Below, piece by piece: positions 45,068 to 55,919 of a stretch of DNA of 64,000 nucleotides (within the stretch, counting starts at the first letter, position 1; each line of letters begins with the position of its first letter). This stretch comes from Pollenia angustigena. Lineage: Eukaryota > Arthropoda > Insecta > Diptera > Polleniidae. Both the position numbers and the translations under genes were made by a program. A model generated the notes under the pieces. The model had not been told where the DNA came from. It ran no database searches and saw only the letters and a program-made list of their open reading frames with translations. The DNA is taken from contig OV884059.1 in NCBI GenBank assembly GCA_930367215.1, forward strand, positions 72,263,393-72,327,392, in the 5' to 3' direction.

Positions 45068-45480
45068 GGTTCCAAGTTGGAACAAAGAGCCGTAACGAAA
45101 TCCTTCCATCCGGATCTATCCTGAGCCATTAGTCTTATTTCAAACCAGGTTTTTCCTGTTTTGCTTATCTCGGATTCTAGAAGCCTTCTCCAGGTGTTAG
45201 CTGGTCTACCGCTTCTCCTGCTGCCTTGAGGATTTTAGTCAATTGCCATCTTCGACATATCATCATGAGGTCTTCTTCCATCTCCTTTTTGCAATTTCTA
45301 TACGGATTGGTGTTTCGCCTGTTCTTTGCCATAGGTCGCTATTGGAAACTACGTTCGGCCAAAAAATTCTCAATATTTTCCGCAAGGAACGGTTAATGAA
45401 TACATGTAGATGATGTATGTCGTTTGCCGTAGAGTTCCAGGATTCACATCCATGGTGCTTTCCATATTCTTTGTTATGCT
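45068..45480 (-). pseudogene. RTE-like LINE relic, C-terminal end
   Basis: Minus strand, from about 45470: HGCESWNSTANDIHHLHVF, INRSLRKILRIFWPNVVSN, SDLWQRTGETPIRIEIAKR, then, after a break, PQGSRRSGRPANTWRRLLES and KTGKTWFEIRLMAQDRSGW. This is the region after the RT domain in RTE-type LINEs: YGCESW, RCLRxIL.IxWPxxISN, NPQGxRxRGRPxxTWRR and the terminal W.....AQDR..W. Frameshifts near 45290 and 45370 break it. A second relic of the same group lies at 50330-51205 on the plus strand. Confidence 0.72.
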
Positions 45481-45676
45481 CCGAATGACTGCCTTGCCTT
45501 TTTTATGCGAAAAGCATAAGAAAATTATGCTTCAGAATATAATAGAACTGGAAAACATCGAAAATCCAAGAAAACGTAGCAAAAGGCAATAAACATGATA
45601 TCAATTCGTCAAAAACTGTAGTTTATTGTTATGTTAAATTGAAAATTAATTTAAATTTTTGGGAATACAAAATTTT

Positions 45677-46469
45677 AATTTCAAAAGATTTTGTTATTCG
45701 TGCTTAATTCCCAGTTTTTATTCTTGATAAAAACACTTGAAATTTATTGTTGATGGGATAAGCTAATCCTATGCATTTCACTGGTTGCTTAGGCCAGATC
45801 ATCAGAAAACTTCATCCATAAAGATTTTAGAAAAACTAAAGATATTAAACCAAATAAAACTGTTAAACGTATAAGAATTATAGCAACAGTTCTACTTGTA
45901 ACAATATCAAAGCTTGAACAAAACACATCAACAATAAACAACAGTGGGTTTATCTCATCTTACATTCCCCACTACAATTAGTTGAAATTTTCTCAACATT
46001 AATTGTAGTTGTAAGTAGGTTAAGAAAAACAAAATAAAAACAACACAACAACTTACAAAAGATGTTGTCAATTAAGTGTTTTCTAGGCCGTGCACTTGCC
46101 TGTTTATCAAAAAGTAATTTCAATTTTTGGGAATACAAAATTTTAATTTCAAAAGATTTTGTTATTCGTGCTTGTGGGGAATGTAAGATGAGATAAACCC
46201 TCTGTTGTTTATTGTTGATGTGTTTTGTTTAAGCTTTGATATTGTTACAAGTAGAACTGTTGCTATAATTCTTATACGTTTAACAGTTTTATTTGGTTTA
46301 ATATCTTTAGTTTTTCTAAAATCTTTATGGATGAAGTTTCCTGATGATCTGGCCTAAGCAACCAGTGAAATGCATAGGAATAGCTTATCCCATCAACAAT
46401 AAATTTCAAGTGTTTTTGTCAAGAATAAAAACTGGGAATTAAGCACGAATAACAAAATCTTTTGAAATT
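45677..46469. mobile_element. Foldback element with 296-bp arms, copy 1
   Basis: Left arm 45677-45972 and right arm 46174-46469 are the same length and nearly identical as inverted repeats (start AATTTCAAAAGATTTTGTTA; inner end TTACATTCCCCAC). The 201-bp spacer begins with its own small palindrome (ACTACAATTA...TAATTGTAGT). It ends with a direct copy (46121-46173) of 45653-45705, i.e. of the left flank plus the first 29 bases of the arm. No coding capacity. Related copies: 58367-59103 and a half copy at 11600-11925. Confidence 0.85.
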
Positions 46470-46607
46470 GAAAATTATTTATTAATTTTTTTTTTTCATT
46501 TATTAATTTATATACATTTTGAACTTAGTGACATTTGACTAAGAAGGTAGTCCTTCGAAGCCATGGGGCTTATTTGGTGTATTTCATAGACTTTTGTTCC
46601 TTAAGCC

Positions 46608-47096
46608 TAGTACTCTGTTCAAATTTGTGAAAAACGTTGAGCAACATTTATTATTTCACACGAAAATTTTGACATGTATCAATGTTACCTATTTGGCGAG
46701 TTTGTACAATTTGACGTTTTTATTCCGGTAAAGTATGCGACATTGTTTTGCATATGTAAACAAACCCCACTTGTATTTTAATAAAATTTATTTTTTTTAA
46801 TTAAAAAGAAAGTAAATATGGATAAAAAACTGTTACCAGTTGTGTTATATTAATTTTTTATTTCTTATTTAATAATCAGTTCATATTTTTTTGCTTTTGC
46901 TTAAAATTCCACGTGAAATAAGTGTAGTTTACATTATTTCACAGTTGTATAAAAAATGTTGCCAGAAACATTTCGGAACCTTTTCACAAAATGAACGGAG
47001 TACAACTCTATCAACATTATTTCAAAGATATTCCGCACAAGGTTTTTTCATATGCGTTTTGGCAGCATTTCAAGTGAAATGTTGAACAGAGTGCCA
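46608..47096. mobile_element. TIR element with ACTCTGTTCAA ends, ~489 bp
   Basis: AGTACTCTGTTCAAATTT on the left mirrors AAATGTTGAACAGAGTGCC on the right. AGCCT lies on both sides (46603-46607, 47097-47101), a possible 5-bp target duplication. Interior A/T-rich. Confidence 0.5.
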
Positions 47097-47936
47097 GCCT
47101 TTAAAAGCAAATAATTGCGATTAGAAGCAGTTGTGCTAGACTTTAGTTATTGATACCAAACGAAAAAGAACAAAAAAAAAAAATAATTAAAGTCAAATTG
47201 CGTTTTTTTTTTTTGACTTTAGACCTTTTTGCCTAAAGGCAAAACATGAATTTAGGTTTTTTCGGGTTAGTGTTGCACTGTGTAATCGTAATACCTGATA
47301 TGCTGTAAGAAATATCTTAAATCCAAGAAAAGCTCCTGTAAAAACTTGAAACCGCAAGTCAAAGGGAATAATTGTCAGACATACACACAACAACATATAC
47401 ATACAGCATTAAAACAAAAAAGAAACGCTTAAGTATATAAGCCATATATCTACTCAGTTATATAAAAGCTTTTAAAACAAATTTGTTCGATGCCACTTTG
47501 CTAAAGTACACCTATAAAATTACCATTTTCTCTCTTTTCTACTCTTCCCTCCCCTAGAATATGCGACTGAAACATTTAATGTTTCCTGTTTAGCATATAA
47601 AAAAGAACTTTTTCCCAACTCTTGACATTTCGTGTTAACTGTCGTTTACCTTCCCACTAAATTTAACATTAAGAGGATGTGTCATTTACTGTCTTCAGAT
47701 TTTTTTTTTTTAATTTCTAGTTTTTTACACAATACATTTTTGACACTTAAAGTGGATTTTTGTAGTTTTTCTTTTCTAACAATTTTAGTGAAGTGCTGCT
47801 GAAATGAGTTTTACTTTAAGCTGCATTTTGCACTTCCTTTTGGTTGTTTAATTTATCGTTTTTTTCAGAAACATTTGTTATCCCTTTTCGATTCTTAAAT
47901 TGTTTTATTTCGTTTTTTTTTACACCATTTGCCAGG

Positions 47937-48672
47937 AGTGGTGAATGAGGGTATACCAAGTTTGTCGTTTCGTGTGAAACATCAAGAAATGCTAATCTAG
48001 GACCGCGAAATTTGTGCATATTTTTGGTCTTAAGTACTTCTAAGACGACTTAGTCATGTCCGTATGTCTGTCTATTTGTATGTCCATCTGTCCGTCTATC
48101 TGCCAGAAAACATGTTCACTTTCGAACTACATACTTATTAGAAAAGAACCACAATGAAGAAGGCAGTTTATTTTTCCCAGCAGTTTGGAATTGCAATTAA
48201 GCAGAATCGGTTCAGAGGGGAACAAATGCTGGACTCAAATGTGCTACAATCTCTCTAAAATGTATATTTATATTCTGTTTACAAAAAAATTTACTATTTA
48301 AGATCAACAAAGACTATTTTTTAATGTAAACCAACTATATATTTAAGCCGGAAATCGGTCTACAATTTACTAGAGGCCCCATTTAAGGGTACCTCATCGA
48401 AATTACTTAAATACGCCCAAAACGCTTATAAATAACGATCTTGTAATTTCGTTCTATTTTGTGTTATATGAATAGAAATTATACAACCAACTTTCATGAT
48501 CGTCGTTTGATAATTTTCCATAAGTCCAGTGTAAAAGTTCACCCAAAAATAAGCCTTAATATGCCCTAAAAGCTAACAAATAATAAAGCTGAATAGAGTT
48601 TTATGCATGTTTGTATATTTTAGACCAAATAAATTATTCCCGGTGGAGGGTATTAAAGATTCGGCACGGCAT
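47937..48672 (-). repeat. DINE-like family A repeat, complete short copy, inverted
   Basis: Minus strand: GTGCCGAATCTTTAATACCC at the start (48653-48672), and at the end a (GTCY)n run (48056-48108 on plus), CATGACTAAGTCGTCTTAGAA, GTTTCACACGAAACGACAAA and GGTATACCCTCATTCACCAC. This is the same order as 2064-2112 plus 10962-11121, but with no ~153-bp array. About 735 bp. Confidence 0.65.
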
Positions 48673-49249
48673 GTTTTTGAATTTTGACGTGCTTTTTATT
48701 TTATGTTCTGTTCGCCGCTCAGTTGTCAACAAAATATTGTCACTAAGGATTTTTTTTGAGGGAATTTTTATTGCAACCGTTTTGGTGACACATTGTGTCA
48801 ACCATTTGAATGTGAAATTTATTTTAGCAGTTGGTTGGCAAAATAACATTTCAATATTGTGTTGGCGCTGAAATGAGCACAATTTTTTCGTTTTATTTTT
48901 CAAGAAGCAGCTGTCAAGTAAAAAAATGAAAAATTTTTAAATTATTCTATTGTGTTTTTTTAAGACTTGAAATGGGAGGTTTTGAAAAATTCACTTTATC
49001 AAGTTCTTAGCAGAACGGACTAGTAGAAACATGCAAACAGTAGATGAGAGATTTCAAGGGAAACTTTAAAAGAATCTTAAGCAAATTTTAGTGTCAAGAT
49101 AACAAAAGAATTGAGATTTTCTGAGCAGTTTTGTTAGAAATACGTTTCTTAAATTATTTAAAGAAAAAAAAAAAAAAAAGATATGTAATTGGAATTTTTT
49201 TATTACAGTAAGATATACAAAAAACAATTACAAATACAGTTGTAAAAAA

Positions 49250-49900
49250 GATTTACATGAGCACGTGCCGTGTAGACCTCACTTGATGGTGGATCTTATC
49301 CATATTGGAGACAAACAATGCGCTTACCAACCGCCCCCCGAGTGTGAGAGCAAACAGGTAGCAATTTGAGTGCATAATCAGGGAAGTTGTCTTACCTCGG
49401 CTACCTTTAGCAAAATGCAAGCAGCATCGTTTGAGTAGCAAAAGCACCTAAGGATGATATGCCCTTAGGCTGTACCCTCGTAAAAGTGATAAAAAATCAG
49501 CCCTTAAGTGGAATTGTCAGTATATCCCTTCCCGCGACAACCACCACGTGATCCGCGAAAGTATTTTTTTAGCGGAAAAGAGAAACTTTCGCAAAGAAAA
49601 TCTTTCTGAAAGACGGAAAGAAATTGCCGCAAGAAGCCCATTAACGGAGGCTTCAACTACTTCAACGGTGCCATGCCACTAGGGTCTACGGACTCCTGTG
49701 GTGCCAAATAGGAAATCTAGCCAGCCGCGATCGCGAGAGATCGTGAATATCTCCTTAAATCTTTTAGTTTTGGATTGATTGCACCTGATTATGTCCCGGA
49801 GGATATTACACCAAAGGGTTTAATGCCCTTTAGATGATCCCTAAAACCTCGGGAATTAAATTTTGTAATTGAATTAAGAACATGGCCATGGTTTTCTCAT
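49250..49900. other. GC-richer block, possible LINE 5'/ORF1 remnant
   Basis: G/C content is visibly above its surroundings. The plus strand at about 49567-49735 reads, with one stop, as a Lys/Arg- then Ser/Thr/Pro-rich stretch (ERRKEIAARSPLTEASTTST), which resembles the variable part of a LINE ORF1. A 64-aa minus frame lies at 49253-49447. No domain I can name, no repeat within the window. Assignment is speculative. Confidence 0.3.
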
Positions 49901-50329
49901 AAACCGTAGACCCTAACAAAAGAAGGCAGAAATTTTGTTATTTCAAATTAAATTATAGTATAGCCTACAGACATAAATACTCACATCCAAATGTATGAGT
50001 GTAAATTAAATTAAATGCTTAACCTTAAAATTAAAAATTCTTTTTCAAATAGAAACTTGGGAAGAAACCCTATTTTAAATTTAATCTAAGCACGAGAATG
50101 AAATTATCCTTTTATTATAAGCTTTGAATAAAAGCAAAATGTCTTTAAAATACTTTTATTTGCTACTTAGTCGTTCGTTACTTTCGCCATGAACTCCACG
50201 AGGCTGTCGTTTGCTTAAATCTTGCATGAAACACGACAACAGTCTCCGGATTATTATTGAACAGTCCGTAGATTTGCGCCTGCCATTATATCTAGATTTT
50301 ATTATTATTATTATTGACACCCTTTATTT

Positions 50330-51205
50330 ATAAATATTACAACCGGTGTTAGACAAAGCTGTGTACCTTCTCCACTGCTATTCATTATTGTCCTAGACAA
50401 CATATTGTAACGAGCATTGCCTACAGCCAGCATAACCCGAGGACTAAATGGTCATCTAGAAGACTTAGATTAAGCAGACGTCAACTGTATTCTATCACAC
50501 AGGTACGAGAATATACAAGCCAAGCTATATGCAGTACACCTGGAAGCGGCAAATAGCAGTACTTAATGCTAATACCGCGAAAACAGAGATAATTGAGAAA
50601 ATACGACAAGTAGCTCTGATTTGTACGCCAACAACCAACCTCCAGAAAACGTAACGTCCTTTTGTTACCTCGGCAGCCTGCTAACAGATGGATCTGAAGA
50701 CGACATAAAAAACCTAATCAGTGTTGCTGACGCAGCGTGTGGACAGCTCAACTTCATCTAGTGATCAACACACATCTCACTGAACACCTAATGAAGGATA
50801 TTTACGGCCAGGCCCACGATGTCACACGTTAACGTTCGCATAGAAAATTACATTTAAAACAAAAACAAATTTCAGAAATTGGTCCTGGTTGTTAATTCAT
50901 GTATTAAATCTTCATTATTACATGGATGTGAATCATGAAACGCGGCTGCTAAAGATACTTACAGCTTTCAAATCTTCATAAGCTATTGCCTTCAGAGAAA
51001 GCTAAAAATCTTTTGTCATGTTTCTATCTCACGCCAAAACCTACTGCAAAGCATAAACCAAATTTCAATCTCAGCTGAAATTCTCTTTTAAAAATGGAAG
51101 TTGATTGGCCATACCCTGAGAAATACTGCTCGAGATGTGACAAAGTATGTAGTCGAGTGAAATCCTCAAGGAAACCGGAGACAAGGCCGTTTTGCACATG
51201 CATGC
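50330..51205 (+). pseudogene. RTE-like LINE relic, RT palm to C-terminus
   Basis: TGVRQSCVPSPLLFIIVLDN (about 50343-50400) is RT motif B. NGHLEDLD*ADVNCILSHR (about 50440-50500) is motif C, with a stop before the catalytic AD. NVTSFCYLGSLLTDGSEDD (about 50650-50710) is the F.YLGS block. SLLHGCES (about 50910) and IGHTLRN...NPQGNRRQGR (about 51095-51185) match the C-terminal part at 45068-45480. Many stops. A foreign piece (about 50820-50880, sharing ATTACATTTAAAACAAAAAC with the hairpin at 36133) interrupts it. Endonuclease and RT fingers are lost. Confidence 0.75.
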
Positions 51206-51359
51206 CCAATAAAAAATTATATCATTTTGTGAAGCACTTATGGTATATTTAAAAAAATAAGCGCACAATTATGCGCTACTCAATTAGACATACAGAAATG
51301 CTGTTAAGTAAGTGAAAAAACTCTCAACAACTTTTATAAAAAAATAAATCAAATTTCAA

Positions 51360-51641
51360 GTGCTACGGCATTCCCTTACTACGAATCAAAGCATTCAGTG
51401 TGTAAAGCGGATCGTTACATCCAAAAAATTTTATAATAAATCACTTTATGTGTCAAAAATGTATTGCATCAAAGTGGGAACTCGCCATATAAAATTCATG
51501 TCTTCCGTAAGCGCAATGGTAAGCGAAACTTTTATGTTTCTTCCTTACAAACCTGATTCGTTGGAGATCCATTTTTTATTGGGTGGCAACGCCAAATATA
51601 GAAAGCCCCTGCCACTTAATATAAATGCTGGAGTGAATTAA
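51360..51641 (+). CDS. Unassigned 93-aa open frame
   Basis: I do not recognise it. The predicted peptide (MLRHSLTTNQSIQ...NINAGVN) has mixed composition rather than the Phe/Lys/Asn bias of the chance frames around it: basic N-terminal half, a hydrophobic MFLPY stretch, and a C-terminal part with HFLLGGNAKYRKPLPL. It starts 155 bases after the RTE-like relic, whose plus-strand orientation it shares. It is preceded by a small palindrome (AGCGCACAATTATGCGCT, about 51259-51276). It could be an exon, an element fragment or chance. No splice sites or promoter assigned. Confidence 0.2.
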   Translation: MLRHSLTTNQSIQCVKRIVTSKKFYNKSLYVSKMYCIKVGTRHIKFMSSVSAMVSETFMFLPYKPDSLEIHFLLGGNAKYRKPLPLNINAGVN

Positions 51642-51847
51642 GTCTTTTAGCTGCAGATAGCCATAAGTAAAAGCAATTTATTATGATCATATGATTGTTA
51701 TAGAGTCTAAGGAAAAAATAACGTCTAATTGCTGTAAGGAAATTAAAATTTTCTACTTCTAGTTGTTAATTTATTAACAATAATTTGAAATTTGTGCGGA
51801 ATAAAAACTTATCTACATTAACATGTTAGATTTTCTTAAACAGTTAC

Positions 51848-51951
51848 CGCCGTATTCATAAACGATTACTAAATTTAACACACGTTTATTAAGGGAAATT
51901 TTCATATAATTTATAAACCTTTATTAAATTTAAATTTTTTTTATACGGGCA
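51848..51951. mobile_element. MITE with CCGTATTCATAAAC end, copy 1
   Basis: ACCGCCGTATTCATAAACGA then TTACTAAATTTAAC at the left; TTTATTAAATTTAAA...TTTATACGGGC at the right. Same end consensus as 53172-53281. About 104 bp, boundaries approximate. Confidence 0.5.
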
Positions 51952-53171
51952 TTACTCTTTATTAAAAATTTTAATTTTAAAATTCCTTTAAAGCAATAAA
52001 TTAACAAATTTTTAATAATGAATATTTTTCCAACATTTTTCACAAAAAATGGTTACAACCATCAACCATTCAGTCTACAAAACTCATTCAAGAGCAATGA
52101 AAATCCTGCATGTTTTATAATTTTCTCTCATCATTATTGCACAAGGAAAACGTTGTTAATGATTTCACCTTTTTCCCTAGAAAATTTATGCTTCTTATTT
52201 GTATTTCATTTCTTTTTTTCTTGTCGGTTCTTCTTCAACACAACAACAACTACGGTTAGTTTTTTTTTTTAAAACTTCTTCATTTGGTTACTGCTTTTAT
52301 TTTTATTCTGGTTAAAGGTCCATTATTCGTTTTAAGCCTCTAGAGTACAATTTTTATTCTCATTTAACGTATGTTTCCGTTGAGGTTCATATGACGAGTG
52401 TGTGTGTTGGATAGTTGTCGTTGTAGTTGTTGTTGTTGCTGTAAGTTTTATTTTCTATTTGGTTTTCTTTCATTATGTTCTGTTTTTGTTTCTGGTTCTA
52501 CCATGTGGCATCTAGAATAAATATGTGCCACAATGTGTTTTTTTTTTCTTTACCAATGTGAGTGTGAGTGTGTGCGTGTGTATGAGGCTTTAGTTTTGTT
52601 TGTTTAATGTTTTACCATTTGTTTTTTTTTCTGTTATTTTCCCAACCATCTACCAATTTCCCACAAGGACTTTTAAGGTTTATGTGGTGAAAAACAGTAG
52701 AAAAAATAAAAAAAAATTATTTTTTTTTGCGAAAAAATATATTTTTCTAAAGTAAATTTTTACTTTTTCACCAGTAGTTCTGTTCTGTTTGTGTATCAAT
52801 AAACGGTTTTAAAAATATAATATGAATTTATATTTTCTCCCACCAGATGGGGAATCTATAAAAGAATTAAGTGAAAGATATGAACAAATTGCAAGTTACT
52901 ACTGAGATTACTTTAAAATCCCTTTTTATAAAAAAAAAATACTGGTGCAAAGTCTCTAAAGTTATAAATTGTCGAAAATTGTGAAAAACAAAATAACAGA
53001 ATGAAATAACACAAATTGAAAAAGTTTTCAAATTGTAAAATATAAAAAATTAAATTTAAAATTCATACCAAATGCCATGATTTTTGATAATTTTACATAC
53101 CTGAAATGAGAAAATTATACAAAAGTTATTATTTTTTTGCAAGATATTTGAATTCCTTAAAGATACTTTCT
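51952..53171. other. Low-complexity stretch, possible unique host DNA
   Basis: Flanked by two related MITEs. Contains GTTGTCGTTGTAGTTGTTGT (about 52417), long T runs and GTGAGTGTGAGTGTGTGCGT (about 52559). The 84-aa frame at 52018-52272 is Phe/Ser-rich and unconvincing. Confidence 0.4.
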
Positions 53172-53281
53172 GCCATATTCATAAAAATATTCTTTATTTA
53201 AAAAAGTCTTACAGAACAACTTTTCAATGAAAATTCTACTTAATAAAAGTTAGATTTAATAATGGTTTATGAACACGGTGG
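53172..53281. mobile_element. MITE with CCACCGTGTTCATAAACC end, copy 2
   Basis: Left CTGCCATATTCATAAAAATA; the reverse complement of the right end is CCACCGTGTTCATAAACCAT. About 110 bp, no coding sequence. Confidence 0.55.
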
Positions 53282-53635
53282 TTTAAATATACATTTAACC
53301 AGTGCTGCCAGATTATTAAAAAAACATACAAAGTCAATAAGAAAATGGAATTGTTCCTAAAAGGGAAACGTTTTTTTACGAAACGATATTTTTTATTTGT
53401 TTCAAATGCCCATCGATGCCATTATTTATGAAATGAAACATCATAAATCAAGCTGAATAAAGCCGATAGCAAATGTTATGGTGGATTTTGGGGCCGTTAA
53501 GGTTAGTGGCTTAGGACCGTCTTGAGACATTTTACTGCATTAATATTCGTATTTTCTTTTAATGTCCCTTTGAAAACTCGTTTTCATTCGGACATTTCGT
53601 TTTCTGCTATGAGCTACAAGCTTAGATTTGCCGTT

Positions 53636-54925
53636 TTAGGCTGGGTTTTTGAGATCAAAGTTAAACTAGGGTTCGGTTATCTGAAAAAAGATTTGTGCCA
53701 CAATTACTAATTTTATTAATTTATTTATCTGTATTTCCATACAACAAGGTATACATCTTATAATTATAGTATGGAACTAGAAGAAGTTATAGTAATACAA
53801 CTTAAAACAATTTAATTTAAAAGAAGTATGAAAAATTTCAAAATTTTAAGGATCAAAAAAATTAAAAAAAAGGAGAAAAAACATTGAATAAAATTAAATA
53901 AAATTTAAATTAAAAATAACAAAATTTAACAATAATACAAACTAATTATAAATTATCAAAAATACTTAAAGTAAAAACAATGTTTAGTTTAAAGTGTCAA
54001 GTTACGTTATATTATTGTTCAAATGTTTTGTTATTTCGGTCTTAAAAGTAATTACGTTGCTGTTTGTTTGTACCCTATTCGGAAGTCTGTACCATTCCGT
54101 TATCTTAGTTCTGTGTGCAATATGTATAACCCTATTCCCCCTATTCGACCTTGCAAAAGTTATCCGATTATATAAATACGACGGCACTTTAGTGTACACG
54201 ATTTTGTGCAGAAGCGTTAGTGTCCTGATGTTGACCAGATTATTAAAAGTCAAGTTGTAAAGTTTTTTACTTAAGGTTGCGATTCCATCGAGAGTGTGAA
54301 GGCCAAATACATATCTAGAAATGTTGTTAAAAAGAGTATTTAGCTTCTGCTTACTAGTGGAATCACAATAGGCATAAACTTCGCATCCATAAAGAAGTAC
54401 CGGCATTAAATAAGTTTTAGCAATTAGCATTCTAATGTTAACTGGAGTGAAAAAGTGTGTTGCCCACAAAGTACGAAGCATTTAGTACGTTTTACCTACT
54501 ACTTTATTAACGTGATTAGTCCAGCTGAGCCTGCTGTTAAATGTGATACCCAAATTCTTTGCCGATGTTACGATTTCAATTTTATCATTATTAATACGAA
54601 TGTCAACATTAATATTTTGTTTTATAGATTTTTTGCGGATTTTTAAACACTTGGATTTTTGTGGGTTCAGGCATACACCATTTCGTGATGCCCAGCAATA
54701 AATGTTGTCAAGATCAGAATTAAGTTTACATACATTTTCATTTATAGTGTCAAGCGATGTGTTTATGTATAGCTGCACGTCATACAAAATTTTGACGGAA
54801 AAATTTGCTTAAAATGTTGGTTTTTAATAAAATAATAAAAAAATCCCATTTCGCGGAAAAATCCGAGTTTCAGACTCATTAAGCTAAGTTTAAACTTAAT
54901 CCACATCTCAGAAACCCGGCCTAAG
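53636..54925. mobile_element. TIR element split by a LINE fragment
   Basis: TTAGGCTGGGTTTTTGAGAT at 53636 is mirrored by ATCTCAGAAACCCGGCCTAA ending at 54925. The LINE 3' fragment sits between them. Without it the element would be a short MITE of roughly 200-300 bp. Boundaries of the LINE inside are uncertain. Confidence 0.45.
54002..54787 (-). pseudogene. Jockey/CR1-group LINE, C-terminal half of RT
   Basis: Minus strand, one continuous frame from 54787 to 54002 broken by a single TAA at 54484-54482. It starts inside RT motif C: (A)DDVQLYINTS survives as YDVQLYINTS, the A-D-D altered. It continues with LNPQKSKCLKIRKK, AKNLGITFNSRLSWTNHVNK (the YLG-type motif), LMPVLLYGCEVYAYCDSTSK and a long thumb-like C-terminus ending KHLNNNIT. 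A 5'-truncated copy of this kind is typical of LINE insertion. It is distinct from the Jockey at 62048-63835. The preserved frame suggests it is relatively young. Confidence 0.8.
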
Positions 54926-54956
54926 TCTTAAATTTATATTTAAATATTAAATTTTA

Positions 54957-55520
54957 ATTAGTATTGTGGTTATTTTGTTGAACTTTTTATGGTTTTTAAT
55001 CCAAATTTTTTATATTTTTAATCAGGCTTAAGTTCATCAAATTTAATTTTCATTAAAATATTTTTATGAAGAAAGGAATTTTACAACATGAAAATTAATT
55101 AAAATTGTTATTGATAATCTTACATTCTTGACCGTGGCCGGGGCGCGAACCCTGGCCGGCAGGTTACCATGACATGTTTCGATCGCAACCACTCGATCTC
55201 CTCAAATGGATTTGCCGTCTTACACTCGCAGCCATCGACGACTGCTGACGTCACTTGTCAAACATCAATCCTTAAACCAAATTGTATTTTAACATTTGGT
55301 AGATCGAAATTTGCTTTCCTGAATGATTATCCATTTTAATTGATTTTACATGTTTTTTCCCTTTACTTCCGTTTTTTCGTACTTTCGTCAAGAATTTTTC
55401 CTGAAGTCCAAGTACATTTTTTGTTTTTTCACTTTGTCTTTCTCTTTTCTGTTGACCTTTTTCAGCACAACTTGAAGGACAAATGTACACATATAGCTCG
55501 TGCCTTAGCTTTTAACAATA
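54957..55520 (-). repeat. tRNA-like SINE family, copy 3 (full length)
   Basis: Minus strand: from TTAAAAGCTAAGGCACGAGC (5') through GTACATTTGTCCTTCAAG, GACGTCAGC/GACGACTGC-type sequence, GATCGAGTGGTTGCGATCG (box A-like) and CAGGGTTCGCGCCCCGG (box B-like, about 55136-55155), to TTGTAAAATTCCTTTCTTCA and the A/T-rich 3' end AACCACAATACTAATT. About 564 bp. Directly followed by copy 4 in the same orientation. Confidence 0.65.
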
Positions 55521-55835
55521 ATTAGTATTGTGGTTATTTTGTTGAACTATTTATGGTTTTTAATTCAAATTTTTAATATTTTTAATTAGGCTTAAGTTCA
55601 TGAAATTTAATTTTTATTAAATTATTTTTATGAAGAAAGGAATTTTACAACATGAAAATCAATTAAAATTGTTATTGATAATCTTTCATTCTTGACGTGG
55701 CTCGGGGCACGAACCCTGGCCAGCAGGTTACCATGACATGTTTCGATCGCAACCACTCGATCTCCTCAAATGGATTTGCCGTCTTACACTTGCAGCCATC
55801 GACGACTGCTGACGTCAGTAGTCAAACATCTTCAC
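55521..55835 (-). repeat. tRNA-like SINE family, copy 4 (5'-truncated)
   Basis: Starts (minus strand) at GATGTTTGACTACTGACGTC and repeats the box A/B region and 3' body of copy 3, ending at ACCACAATACTAAT next to the 5' end of copy 3. Box B-like sequence CAGGGTTCGTGCCCCG. Confidence 0.65.
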
Positions 55836-55844
55836 AAAAATAAT

Positions 55845-55915
55845 TTAATGAAAATAAGACTTGATGAACTTAAGCATAATTAAAAATATTAAAAATTTTA
55901 ACTAAAATATATTAA
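55845..55915 (+). repeat. SINE family 3'-body fragment, opposite orientation
   Basis: AATAATTTAATGAAAAT...GATGAACTTAAGC followed by ATTAAAAATATTAAAAATTT matches the 3' body of the family (e.g. 31440-31520), on the strand opposite to copies 3 and 4. Confidence 0.5.
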
Positions 55916-55919
55916 ATTT

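Noticed and set aside
53298..53313. CAGTGCTGCCAGATTA as the end of another hAT
   Set aside because: It resembles the 38001 tip, but no partner end or matching 8-bp duplication was found in the window.
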